A stretch of 64,000 bases of DNA from NCBI RefSeq assembly GCF_002019595.1, contig NZ_KV917369.1, positions 2,132,417-2,196,416 of the forward strand, read 5' to 3'. Both the position numbers and the translations under genes were made by a program. The notes under the pieces were generated by a model. The model was given only the letters and a program-made list of their open reading frames with translations. It made no database searches and had not been told where the DNA came from. The DNA is from Priestia abyssalis (GTDB taxonomy: Bacteria; Bacillota; Bacilli; Bacillales; Bacillaceae_H). How positions within the stretch are numbered: the stretch's first letter is position 1; the number at the start of each line of letters is the position of its first letter. Below, in pieces: positions 37,860-46,286 of the stretch.

Positions 37860-38426
37860 ATGGAAAGGACATTGAAAGATTCTACAGCCAAGGACGCCCT
37901 ATTATTCAGTCAAAGAATGATGCAATTAAGCAAAGCACTTTGGAAATCAATCGAAAAGGATTGGGAGCAATGGATTAAGCCTTATGGTCTTAATCTTAAT
38001 GAACACCATATTTTGTGTATTACCTATTATTTAAAAAGGGCTTCCATTTCAGAGATTGCCAAATTTGGAGTCATGCACGTATCAACAGCGTTTAATTTCT
38101 CGAAAAAATTGGAGGATCGGGGATATTTACAATTCTCCAAAAAGGAGGATGATAAAAGAAACACATATATTCAATTGACAGAAAAAGGAGAAGAATTGTT
38201 TTTAAAGCTTTTCGAAGATTATGAACCGTTACAAAATGTTGTATGCAAAGCGGCATTACCATTACAACATGTATACGGCAAATTTCCTGACATGATTGAA
38301 ATGGTGACCATTATTCGTAACATATATGGTAATGACTTTATAGAACTTTTTGAACGCTCTTTCGATAATATTGAAAAAGAACTTGTTGAAGAGGACGGAA
38401 GTCTCAAAAGAAAGATAGATAGATAG
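37860..38426 (+). CDS. scoC: Transition-state regulator ScoC (Hpr), MarR family
   Basis: 188-residue winged-helix regulator. I recognise B. subtilis ScoC (Hpr), which represses protease, peptide-transport and sporulation genes: [52 protein letters not shown] (recognition helix) and [18 protein letters not shown] (wing) are near-identical in order. ATG 37860 follows GAGGGTAG; the frame upstream is a hydrophobic non-homologous leader. It is shorter than B. subtilis Hpr by about 15 residues at the C-terminus. Lies alone in the eroded region, unlike the prsA neighbourhood in B. subtilis. Confidence 0.92.
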   Translation: MERTLKDSTAKDALLFSQRMMQLSKALWKSIEKDWEQWIKPYGLNLNEHHILCITYYLKRASISEIAKFGVMHVSTAFNFSKKLEDRGYLQFSKKEDDKRNTYIQLTEKGEELFLKLFEDYEPLQNVVCKAALPLQHVYGKFPDMIEMVTIIRNIYGNDFIELFERSFDNIEKELVEEDGSLKRKIDR

Positions 38427-38654
38427 TCCTGATAAAAAAGTTTGAAAAACGGTTGAAGTATGTATTTTGATTTATAGATGTGTTTTCATACTAAATTAAC
38501 ATTTTAGCATATTCACCGAAATTCTTTTTAAAATCTAGGAAAATCTCAAAAAAAGTTTTTTGCTCCACTTTCAGAGATAATAGTTCGTTTTTTCGTACTG
38601 TTATTTCATTACGATTTTCTTTTGATTAACCTTTTTGTTTGGCTCTGCTAAAGA

Positions 38655-38906
38655 ATGTTGTTGATTTTTTTATTAAACGAATGGGGGAGATTAGTGGAAG
38701 GGAAGAAATGGAAGTTACATGAGGTTATCACTTATACAATGGACGATGGAAGAAAAGTTAAAATCACTTTTAAAGGTCAAGAAAACGAAACCGAAGTAAT
38801 TGAAACTTTTGATGCTGAAACTGAGAATCCAATTGAGGTACAACAACAAGGATGGCAGGCAATCCTAAATAATTTCAAAAAATATGCAGAACAAACAACC
38901 ATTTAA
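38655..38906 (+). pseudogene. SRPBCC/AHSA1-domain protein, 5'-truncated
   Basis: The frame contains the second half of an AHSA1-like SRPBCC fold: VITYTMDDGRKVKITFKG, then VIETFDAETENPIEVQQQGW and QAILNNFKKYAEQ, the usual C-terminal helix. The first 60-70 residues of such proteins are missing and replaced by a hydrophobic run (LLIFLLNEWGRL) without a ribosome site. Most likely a decayed gene; a short functional protein starting at GTG near 38694 is less likely. Confidence 0.65.
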
Positions 38907-39308
38907 AAAAGCAAATCAGAGATGCTCAAGTAATCATTTTTATAAGGCACTAAAATTATGATATTTTTCTTAACAATGAGTCAGCTAAAACTGACTCATT
39001 TATTTTTCACTTAAAGACGTTGCAAATTTTTAATATCGATATACAAATGGGGCTATATATTAGGTGAAATGCGAAATAAACAAGTCATTTTCCTTATTAC
39101 ATATGGGTACTTAGCCAGACTGGAGCTAATGTAGTTCTTCATAGATACAAGAAGGGGCTTTATTCGGAATAAGTATGTAAATATTCTAAATAAATTTAGA
39201 TTTCCAAAAAAAATAACTTGTCAGAAACGCTTCCTGTTGTTAAATTCATGGAAAGGTATTTACGAACATCAATGAAAATACATTAAAGGACGTTAGGATG
39301 TGATTTTG
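38907..39308. other. Intergenic region upstream of tnrA
   Basis: Contains a terminator-like hairpin AATGAGTCAG-ctaaaa-CTGACTCATT (38976-39001) followed by a T-rich stretch, and otherwise A/T-rich sequence. No convincing TnrA/GlnR box (TGTNAN7TNACA) was found, only a half match near 39174. Confidence 0.45.
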
Positions 39309-39629
39309 GTGATCAATAATAATTCATATCGTGATAAAAAAGTCATGACGATGGGCATTGTAACCGAAATGACAGGTTTGTCTGAAAGAAAAGTCCGCTA
39401 TTATGAAGAGAGAAGACTTATCTTTCCAGATCGTACCTCTACAGGTATCCGTAAGTATTCTTTTTCTGATATAGAAAGGCTAATGGAAATTGCAGAAAAG
39501 GTTGAAGATGGTGTTCAAACCGATGAGATTCGCAGAGATTTCAAAAAGCGAGAAAGTGATGCTAATGTAAAGAAAAATATGATTAGAGGTCAATTAAATG
39601 CTCATTTTCAGCGAACTAATTTTAAGTGA
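39309..39629 (+). CDS. tnrA: Nitrogen regulator TnrA, MerR family
   Basis: 106 residues, the TnrA length (GlnR is about 135). MerR-type [23 protein letters not shown], wing [20 protein letters not shown], then the short C-terminal tail ending [13 protein letters not shown], the segment through which feedback-inhibited glutamine synthetase binds and sequesters TnrA. Start taken as GTG 39309, nine to ten bases after TAGGA; the frame opens at GTG 39300 but that overlaps the ribosome site. Controls nitrogen-limitation genes, probably including some of the amino-acid pathways downstream. Confidence 0.92.
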   Translation: MINNNSYRDKKVMTMGIVTEMTGLSERKVRYYEERRLIFPDRTSTGIRKYSFSDIERLMEIAEKVEDGVQTDEIRRDFKKRESDANVKKNMIRGQLNAHFQRTNFK

Positions 39630-39693
39630 AAAATTTTCTTGATATTTATTTCGATCGATTAGGTGGAAAAATGAAGAAAGAAGAGCTATTAGA

Positions 39694-39780
39694 TGACCGC
39701 TCTCCATGTCACGATGTAAATACTTTTGTACAGCTTGATATTTTAAATGCTTCGGTATACGTTGTTCTAGTTTTCCCCAT
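39694..39780 (-). mobile_element. IS3-type transposase orfA remnant
   Basis: Minus-strand ATG 39780 opens MGKTRTTYTEAFKI, and in the next frame QAVQKYLHRDMESG follows without a break, the start of an IS3-family orfA helix-turn-helix with one frameshift. Nothing further of the element is seen and no terminal repeats were found. The surrounding 39630-39955 holds no other gene. Confidence 0.5.
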
Positions 39781-39955
39781 CAAACTATCCCCTTCATAGT
39801 TAGACAGTACAGAGCTTTCTTTTGTGTCGACTATAAGGGGATAATATCAGCTGCCTAAAATCATTAACGCAGTTTGTTTTTAATGATCATCTATTTATAA
39901 CTTTAATATCTGAAATTTTCATTAGATACATGATATGTTTAGATACATGATGTGT

Positions 39956-41143
39956 TTATTTTTTTGATCCCTTAGCGCTATAACTACGAATGTTAATTTT
40001 CACTTTGACGTTCACTGGCACTTGACTAAATTCTTTGTCCCAATCTTTTTTTACCTTTTGCCATAACCTCGGGTAATGAATCCGTAGTTGACTTCCAAAT
40101 CCGGCAACATCAGCTTGATAATCTTTTTGAATTTTAGTTAGGGTTTTTTCTACCAATTGCCGCACTCTTTTTTCTACTGCCTTTTCAGCTTCCTTAAGAA
40201 AACGATCGTTGTAAATAGCGTTATCAGCATACATCCAATCTTCTGTTAAACGCCCTTCTGATTGAATTTCCACGTCAAAAGATATTTCAGTTCTTTTGAC
40301 AATAGGTTTGATACGGCTTTTTAATGATAAGGCCTCAAAGACAATCACTTGTTTTTTTTCCTCATGATAGGTTTTGAGTATCCCTTTTTGTGTGGCTTTA
40401 CCTGTTAACCAAGTGAGCCCCTCTATCTCTTCCTCCGATAGAAAACCAACAAGTTTTTTTGTCTCCCCTTTAATAATGGCAGCACCAGATAATTTATTCT
40501 CTCCATTTTTTGCTTCAACACTTTGGAGAAGAAAACTACTATTAGATGTCATCTCAGATGATGCATTCCCAATCGATATTGGCTGTATAAGCCTTGTTGA
40601 TTCATTAGATATGACATCTTTAAGTAGTTCACCAGGAGGGTCCTTTCCCTTTGTTTCCAGTGTTTCGCTAGCTTTTCCTTTAGCAATTAGTAAAAGAACA
40701 CTTCTCCTGGCTACGTTGTCACGTAGAAATTCATTTAACAAATTTTGTAGACTTATTTTCCGTGCAGCACCTTCTCCGATCACGATTACTTTTAGATGGT
40801 GGGAGGTGACTGATTTCCTTTCTAAGCGATTTTCTCTTATCATTTCATGAATAGAATCTCCGGTATGGGAAACATTGAGATAAGCCTTCTGCGGTGGTAC
40901 ACCTTCAGCCGCGGTTACCTCGGGCAAAATGATCTGATCGGTCAACGTAATTAAATTCCTTTTTGGATATCCGTCGCTTACTTCATCTACTTCTTGTTCA
41001 AGGCTTTCTTTATCTGCAAGATCGACTCCCTTAGCCACGCCAAAGTTCAGCTCATCAATGTCTTGACTGCTCCAGCAACCAGTCAATACGATTAAGCAAA
41101 GAGGAAGCAATATGTAATATTTTTTACTGTGAAGCTTTTTCAT
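39956..41143 (-). CDS. Spore germinant receptor subunit C (GerC lipoprotein)
   Basis: 395 residues; lipoprotein signal with lipobox LTGC, Cys23. The mature start CWSSQDIDELNFGVAKGVDL and the region VTSHHLKVIVIGEGAARKI are characteristic of Ger(x)C proteins, and the C-terminus is rich in Lys as usual (LRIHYPRLWQKVKKDWDKEF). Anchored on the outside of the spore inner membrane, it works with the A and B subunits to sense germinants. The start lies inside the B gene (20-base overlap). Last gene of the A-B-C operon. Confidence 0.93.
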   Translation of the reverse strand: MKKLHSKKYYILLPLCLIVLTGCWSSQDIDELNFGVAKGVDLADKESLEQEVDEVSDGYPKRNLITLTDQIILPEVTAAEGVPPQKAYLNVSHTGDSIHEMIRENRLERKSVTSHHLKVIVIGEGAARKISLQNLLNEFLRDNVARRSVLLLIAKGKASETLETKGKDPPGELLKDVISNESTRLIQPISIGNASSEMTSNSSFLLQSVEAKNGENKLSGAAIIKGETKKLVGFLSEEEIEGLTWLTGKATQKGILKTYHEEKKQVIVFEALSLKSRIKPIVKRTEISFDVEIQSEGRLTEDWMYADNAIYNDRFLKEAEKAVEKRVRQLVEKTLTKIQKDYQADVAGFGSQLRIHYPRLWQKVKKDWDKEFSQVPVNVKVKINIRSYSAKGSKK

Positions 41144-42227
41144 GCTTTTTTCTCCTTAAAAAAGTGACAGACAGTAAAATTATTGGCAGTGCTCCACCGA
41201 ATATAAATGCCACATAGCCGATGATATCTCCAAGTCTAAAAACGCCATTAATATCTTCTGCATACATCGCAATTATAAATATGACTGGTAGTAAAAAGTA
41301 AATACAAGAATTCAATTTTTTTCGAAAGAGTTGGGCCAAACCAAGTGAAGCCATATAATAACATATTACAAAGGTAGTGAATATTTGCATGATCCATACA
41401 GCTAGAAGAAAAGTTTCGAAACGCTCTATAAATAACCCCATTACCTCATACTCTCGAACAACTTCAAGGGTTGGCCAAAGTAATGTCTTTGTTTCATCTA
41501 CTGATAATCCGCCGATTACAACGACCATTGTTATGAAATAAATAATCATGGAGACTAAAGTTCCAAGTAGAGCTGCTTTTCCCGCTTTTTGAGGTTGTTG
41601 CATAAAAGCCAACCATATTAACATAAATTCAAAACCGCTGTAAGAAAGAAAAGTAGAAGGTATTCCTTTTAAAACCGGTAGAATACCTAAACCTAACACG
41701 GGGCGTAAATGATCGAGTTCAAAAATCTTCAAGCTTAAACAAAGAACAAGGAAATAAATGACTAAAGTAATAGGAAATAATATCGTAAACACACGAGCTA
41801 TGGGATTTATACCGGCAACAATGAGATATACCCCTACCCACATCATCGTTATGGTGATGAACGAGATGGGTGTACCATCTAATAAATAGAATTGGGTGAT
41901 TTCCCCTACGATCCGAAGTTCAAAAGCGGCGAAAACGATTGAATAAATCGTTAAGCTTAAGCTAAGTAATGAACCGAGCCATTTTCCAACGATTTGTTGA
42001 TTATATTGATAGAACGTTTGTCCGGGAAACCATTGGTTCAGTTTCGTGATGATCATACTAGCAACTATTGCAAGCAAACCGCCTAGAATGACTGAAATCC
42101 ATCCATCCGGTGTACCCATTGCCTCAGCGGCAGTTCTTGGCATGATGAGGCTCCCAACTCCGATATGCGTAGAGGTTAAGACAACAACTGCTTGCAGTGT
42201 TGAAATTCGGTCCTTTGGATTCGTCAT
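41124..42227 (-). CDS. Spore germinant receptor subunit B (spore permease)
   Basis: 367 residues with ten transmembrane helices, amino-acid-permease-like GerB subunit thought to hold the germinant pocket. Landmarks: VVLTSTHIGVGSLIMPRTA in helix 1 and PFVLSYSGFE-like PSTFLSYSGFEFMLIWLAF in helix 6. ATG 42227 is chosen: the GAGGAAG ribosome site at 42246-42240 sits too close to the in-frame GTG 42239. Gap to the A gene is about 20 bases; its end overlaps the C gene. Confidence 0.92.
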   Translation of the reverse strand: MTNPKDRISTLQAVVVLTSTHIGVGSLIMPRTAAEAMGTPDGWISVILGGLLAIVASMIITKLNQWFPGQTFYQYNQQIVGKWLGSLLSLSLTIYSIVFAAFELRIVGEITQFYLLDGTPISFITITMMWVGVYLIVAGINPIARVFTILFPITLVIYFLVLCLSLKIFELDHLRPVLGLGILPVLKGIPSTFLSYSGFEFMLIWLAFMQQPQKAGKAALLGTLVSMIIYFITMVVVIGGLSVDETKTLLWPTLEVVREYEVMGLFIERFETFLLAVWIMQIFTTFVICYYMASLGLAQLFRKKLNSCIYFLLPVIFIIAMYAEDINGVFRLGDIIGYVAFIFGGALPIILLSVTFLRRKKHEKASQ

Positions 42228-42247
42228 CACGAGTGTCACTTCCTCAT

Positions 42248-43828
42248 TCAGTCTTTGCTCCCTTTTCGAACTTGATCTTGTGGATTCAACATGGTTGGAC
42301 GCTTTTTCATCATCATAAGCGGCATACGAACGATGAAATCTTTTAAGTCACTCAAACTAGAGGGGACAGCAGGACTAATATACAGAACACCAAAACTTTT
42401 AAGTTTTGCGAGATGAATGATAAATATTAGAAAATAAAGAATGACTCCGTATAACCCCAACACAGCTGCGAAAAGCATCACAATAAAACGTTGCCATCTC
42501 AAGGTGATTCCTATCGCATATTGTGGTAAAACAAAGGAAGAGATGGCCGTTATAGAAACAACGATAACCATTATAGGGCTTACAATACCTGCTTGAACGG
42601 CTGCTTCTCCGATAACCAACCCGCCGACGATTCCTACTGCTTGCCCTGTAGGTTTTGGTAACCGAATACCTGCTTCTCTTAATATTTCAATCGCTATCTC
42701 CATAACCAGTGCTTCTATAAGGGTAGGGAATGGGACACCGTCCCTTGTTCCTGCTATTGAAAATGCAAGGCTTGATGGAATTAGTCCCTGATGAAAAGAA
42801 ACGAATGAAATATAAATGGCCGGAAGGAATAAGGAAAGAAAAGCTGCAAAAAAACGCAGCATACGAGTTAATGACCCCGGAATCCAGCGAATATAATAAT
42901 CTTCTTGTGATTGTAAAAACATTGAAAATGTAACAGGTGCAAGTAAAGCAAAAGGTGATCCGTCCAATAAAATGGCGACTCGTCCTTCGTTTAACGCTCC
43001 AATTACACGATCGGGGCGTTCAGTATTTATAAGTTGGGGAAATGGAGATAAAAAGTTGTCCTCGATTAGTTGTTCGATATAACCTGAGTCCGGTACATCA
43101 TCGATATCAATCTTTTCTATTCGTCTGCTTACTTCTTTAACTAGTTCAGGATCGGCAATATCTTTTATATAAGCGATATTGACAGTTTTTCTAGTTCTTT
43201 TTCCAACTGTATAATCAAGTATTGTTAAGTTCGGATCCAAAGTAGATCGGCGTAAAAGGGCTGTATTATCCTCTAATGTTTCCGTAAATCCTACCCTTGG
43301 TCCCCGTATACCTGATTCAGTTGGCGGATCCTCAATCCCTCGTGACTTCCAACCCTGTGTTTTAAGGGCTAAAATGTCGGAAAAACCACCTATTAATAGA
43401 GCTGTTGCCCCAGAAAGCACTTGAGAAATTAACTCTTCCAATGTATGGACTTCTGATATCGCACTAACGGATAAAACATGGTTCTTGAGATATTCTTTGA
43501 AACCAGAATGATCTGAAGAGCTTAACTGGATGGTGTCCTTTTCAAGGGAATGTAACATTAATGGCTTCATTATATGTTCGTTAATTAAGTCTTTATTTGT
43601 TATACCATTGACATAAATGATTGATGCCCGTATATGGCTCTGTCCGATATTGAACGTTCGAATTGTTACGTCCGAGTTGAAACCTATTTTGTCTTTTATA
43701 ACTTGCAGGTTATAATCCAAATCACTTGATAAATGTTGATTTTGAGTCTCTTTCAAATTCTCATTTTTAATTTGTTCATGATTTTTACTCTTTTGATAAA
43801 GTTTATTTAATTTTTTCTTTTCAAACAT
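42248..43828 (-). CDS. Spore germinant receptor subunit A
   Basis: 526 residues, GerA/SpoVAF family. A large N-terminal soluble region with VLSGATALLIGGFSDILALK and RGPRVGFTETLEDNTALLRR, then about four to five C-terminal membrane helices (LSLFLPAIYISFVSFHQGLI, GIVGGLVIGEAAVQAGIVSP). ATG 43828 follows GAGGGAAG. First gene of the operon. Upstream on the minus strand TGCATT and TATAGTA lie 19 bases apart (about 43899-43869), a loose match to a sigma-G promoter, which is the expected forespore control; I rate that match as weak. A Lys/Gln/Asn-rich N-terminal 50 residues precedes the domain, as in GerKA-type subunits. Confidence 0.93.
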   Translation of the reverse strand: MFEKKKLNKLYQKSKNHEQIKNENLKETQNQHLSSDLDYNLQVIKDKIGFNSDVTIRTFNIGQSHIRASIIYVNGITNKDLINEHIMKPLMLHSLEKDTIQLSSSDHSGFKEYLKNHVLSVSAISEVHTLEELISQVLSGATALLIGGFSDILALKTQGWKSRGIEDPPTESGIRGPRVGFTETLEDNTALLRRSTLDPNLTILDYTVGKRTRKTVNIAYIKDIADPELVKEVSRRIEKIDIDDVPDSGYIEQLIEDNFLSPFPQLINTERPDRVIGALNEGRVAILLDGSPFALLAPVTFSMFLQSQEDYYIRWIPGSLTRMLRFFAAFLSLFLPAIYISFVSFHQGLIPSSLAFSIAGTRDGVPFPTLIEALVMEIAIEILREAGIRLPKPTGQAVGIVGGLVIGEAAVQAGIVSPIMVIVVSITAISSFVLPQYAIGITLRWQRFIVMLFAAVLGLYGVILYFLIFIIHLAKLKSFGVLYISPAVPSSLSDLKDFIVRMPLMMMKKRPTMLNPQDQVRKGSKD

Positions 43829-44089
43829 AATGTTCTTCCCTCACGAGCGAATCCAACTAAATAAATTTGAAATACTATAAGGAACGAAGAAAGTGATCAA
43901 TGCACCAAATATAATGTTTCATTCTGGGAGATAGGAACAAACTTATTCCACATTTTATATCACCTTGCTAGTTAATTTGTACATTGAATCCAAGATTATA
44001 CATTCTAATACGACATATTTGGGGTCGGTAAAATACAGGCTTTGTAAGTTATTCAAAAATTAGGCGCGATTGTATAGCAGGACAAATCA
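43829..44089. other. Gap upstream of the ger operon
   Basis: Aside from the weak sigma-G-like match noted for subunit A, I see no gene or repeat here. Confidence 0.4.
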
Positions 44090-44131
44090 AAAAAGGCAAT
44101 TCCTTAAAAAATTTAGGGAATCGCCTTTTTT
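44090..44131. terminator. Bidirectional terminator-like hairpin in a divergent gap
   Basis: AAAAAAGGCAATTCC / GGGAATCGCCTTTTTT with one mismatch and a 12-base loop. It lies between divergent ger and citM2, where a terminator for either is not expected, so it may end a small unannotated transcript or insulate the S5 promoter. Confidence 0.7.
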
Positions 44132-44179
44132 AGGTTGTAACAGGTTGTTTTTTGGTAATGTAGGCGCTTTTTTGCCAAT

Positions 44180-44264
44180 GGACAAAATGAACAAAATAAA
44201 TAAATAGTCTTTTATAAAATTATGTTTCTAATTATATACACAGGTTGTTCTATTGAATTAAGAT
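44180..44264 (+). promoter_or_regulatory. GAACAAAAT-box promoter S5 (citrate carrier 2)
   Basis: GGACAAAAT-GAACAAAAT-AAATAAATA (44180-44206), -35 TATACA (44235-44240), 18-base spacer, -10 TAAGAT (44259-44264). Boxes start 55, 46 and 37 bp upstream of the -35. Confidence 0.7.
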
Positions 44265-44349
44265 TACTTCAAGAAAGTTATCTCATGAGAAATCACTAAT
44301 TAATATAATTAACGAACACTTAGTCAGAAGATTTAATTAGTTTCATTTT

Positions 44350-44363
44350 TGAAAGCGTATTCA
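44350..44363 (+). promoter_or_regulatory. cre box upstream of citM2
   Basis: TGAAAGCGTATTCA matches the cre consensus and, over TGAAAGCGTAT-CA, the roadblock cre of the first carrier (24724-24737). It ends 21 bases before the start codon. Confidence 0.8.
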
Positions 44364-44384
44364 AAAAAAGAATGGAGGATTAAG

Positions 44385-45692
44385 ATGTTAACTATACTAG
44401 GATTTACAATGGTTGTAGCCTTCATGACTTTAATCATGACAAAGCGTATGTCAGCATTAATTGCTTTAATGATCGTACCGGTTTTTTTTGCTGTAATGGG
44501 CGGGTTTACGACTCAAATAGGCGAGATGGCGTTAGAGGGAATTAAGGAATTGGCACCTACGGGTGTTATGCTGATGTTTGCTATTTTGTATTTTGGGATT
44601 ATGATTGACGCTGGTTTATTCGACCCTGTTGTAGGGGAAATTTTGAAGACGGTAAAAGGAGATCCGTTAAAGATTCTCGTCGGTACAGCTGTTCTAGCAT
44701 TGATTGTATCCTTAGATGGCGATGGAACAACTACGTATATGATTACGATTTCAGCCATGTTTCCGCTTTATAAACGACTTGGGATAAACCCTCTTATGTT
44801 ACCGGCAATCGCTCTGATGGGAGTCGGTGTTACAAACCTTACACCATGGGGCGGCCCTACTGCAAGAGCTGTGAGTGCATTAAGTCTTGATATGGGAGAC
44901 GTGTTTATCCCTCTTGTTCCGGCGATGATTGGTGGTGCTCTATGGGTCATCTTTGTAGCTTATATGTTTGGAAAGAAAGAACGTAAGCGGCTTGGAGTAG
45001 CAAATTTCCAATATTCAAGTATTGAGCAATTAGCATTTGCAGAACAGGCAGCAACTGTAGAGCAAATAGATGTCAAACGTCCAAAATTGTTATGGGTTAA
45101 CCTTGCTTTAACAGCGGCTCTTATGACGGCACTCATTATGGGGATCATGCCTCTTCCAATCTTATTTATGGTTGCATTTGCAATCGCTATCATAATTAAC
45201 TATCCAAAACTAGAAGATCAGAAAGAACGTATCGCAGCCCATGCAAGCAATGTGTTAGCAGTCGTATCATTAGTTTTTGCAGCCGGTATTTTTACTGGAA
45301 TCTTATCAGGTACAAAGATGGTTGATGCGATGGCGAATAGTTTAGTTTCCATTATTCCAGATGCGTTAGGGCCGCAGCTGCCTATTATTACAGCATTTAT
45401 TAGTATGCCGTTTACCTTCTTCATGTCTAATGATGCATTTTATTTTGGCGTTCTTCCAATCATTGCGGAAGCAGCGGCTGCTTATGGGGTCGATCCAGTG
45501 GAAATTGCTCGCGCATCTCTTATGGGACAACCTGTACACTTACTCAGTCCGCTTGTAGCATCGACCTATTTGTTAGTAGGAATGTCCAAAGTAGATTTTG
45601 GAGAGTACCAACGATTTACTCTAAAATGGACAGTTGGAACAGGAATTGTGATGTTGCTTATATCACTTGCTGTGGGAGTCATTTCTTTCTAA
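44385..45692 (+). CDS. CitMHS-family metal-citrate transporter, second copy
   Basis: 435 residues, the same length as the carrier at 24757-26064 and identical over most of the membrane core (SLDGDGTTTYMITISAMFPL, LTPWGGPTARAVSALSLDM, FFMSNDAFYFGVLPII). Differences cluster in the central cytoplasmic loop (VANFQYSSIEQLAFAEQAAT). ATG 44385 follows ATGGAGG; a longer frame from 44349 runs through the cre box and is rejected. It shares promoter layout and cre position with the first carrier but has an HPr-like gene downstream in place of a sensor kinase. Metal or substrate preference may differ. Confidence 0.93.
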   Translation: MLTILGFTMVVAFMTLIMTKRMSALIALMIVPVFFAVMGGFTTQIGEMALEGIKELAPTGVMLMFAILYFGIMIDAGLFDPVVGEILKTVKGDPLKILVGTAVLALIVSLDGDGTTTYMITISAMFPLYKRLGINPLMLPAIALMGVGVTNLTPWGGPTARAVSALSLDMGDVFIPLVPAMIGGALWVIFVAYMFGKKERKRLGVANFQYSSIEQLAFAEQAATVEQIDVKRPKLLWVNLALTAALMTALIMGIMPLPILFMVAFAIAIIINYPKLEDQKERIAAHASNVLAVVSLVFAAGIFTGILSGTKMVDAMANSLVSIIPDALGPQLPIITAFISMPFTFFMSNDAFYFGVLPIIAEAAAAYGVDPVEIARASLMGQPVHLLSPLVASTYLLVGMSKVDFGEYQRFTLKWTVGTGIVMLLISLAVGVISF

Positions 45693-45736
45693 AACAGGAT
45701 AATGATCGATAAATTTGAAGAATGGAGTGGTTAAAG

Positions 45737-45988
45737 ATGATGGAGCTCACTAAAAAGAATGCAGGAATCATCCTGGATATTAATCAAACTGCCAATAACT
45801 TCGAATCAAGTATTGTCATTCGAACGGATGATAAAAACTTAGATGCGAAAAGTCTTCTGGGTTTAACGTATACTCTATTCAGTTCTCAAACATATAAGCT
45901 TGAAATTCATGGTCCAGATGAGGAAGATGCAAAAATTGCAATGATTCAAGTATTTGGGAAGCATGGTATTCTTGTTGAAGTCTATTGA
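45737..45988 (+). CDS. HPr-like protein lacking the phosphorylatable histidine
   Basis: 83 residues with the HPr fold pattern: AGIILDINQTANNF, then LDAKSLLGLTYTLFSSQTY (matching the Ser46 region [10 protein letters not shown]), then LEIHGPDEEDAKIAMIQVF. The HARPA active-site histidine is replaced (DINQTANNFES), so it cannot carry PTS phosphate; a serine at the Ser46 position is kept. Crh of B. subtilis also lacks His15, but this sequence is far more diverged, so it is not Crh itself. ATG 45737 follows TGGAGTGG. It lies 44 bases after the citrate carrier and ends in a perfect hairpin, so it is probably cotranscribed. Function unknown; a regulatory partner for carbon control is possible. Confidence 0.75.
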   Translation: MMELTKKNAGIILDINQTANNFESSIVIRTDDKNLDAKSLLGLTYTLFSSQTYKLEIHGPDEEDAKIAMIQVFGKHGILVEVY

Positions 45989-45990
45989 AC

Positions 45991-46032
45991 GAACTCCCAC
46001 TTAATTTTTTGACGAAAATTAAGTGGGAGTTC
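45991..46032 (+). terminator. Hairpin after the HPr-like gene
   Basis: Perfect 17-bp stem AACTCCCACTTAATTTT / AAAATTAAGTGGGAGTT, loop TTGACGA, followed by CTCTTG (weak T run). Confidence 0.8.
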
Positions 46033-46113
46033 TCTTGTCTAAAATGATAAATAGTTCTGATTTAAGAGTTCTATTGAAATGGGGCATATTAATACTAGGG
46101 CTCTCAAATAGTA

Positions 46114-46263
46114 GCAAGGAATATAGGAAGCGATGTAACTATAAAAACAGAATCTACTTTGCCCCTTATTGCAGTGATGATGGTATTGGTTCTAATAGGC
46201 AAGCGGCTGCTTCATAGAGTTTCAATCCAGCATAGCACGAGAAGCCTTTTAATGGACCAATAG
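46114..46263 (+). pseudogene. C-terminal scrap of an unidentified membrane protein
   Basis: Forty-nine codons open to TAG 46261: NIGSDVTIKTESTLPLIAVM, then VLVLIGKRLLHR, a transmembrane-like end. Upstream the frame is interrupted, while an adjacent frame reads LKWGILILGLSNSS, as if one frameshift separated two parts of the same lost protein. No ribosome site. It may be the tail of a permease once paired with the binding protein that follows 24 bases later. Confidence 0.35.
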
Positions 46264-46286
46264 TTTTATAGGGAAGGATAAGAACA

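Noticed and set aside
43866..43900. Sigma-G promoter for the ger operon
   Set aside because: TGCATT and TATAGTA are present but the spacing (about 19) and the first -10 base deviate; kept only as a remark, not as a feature.
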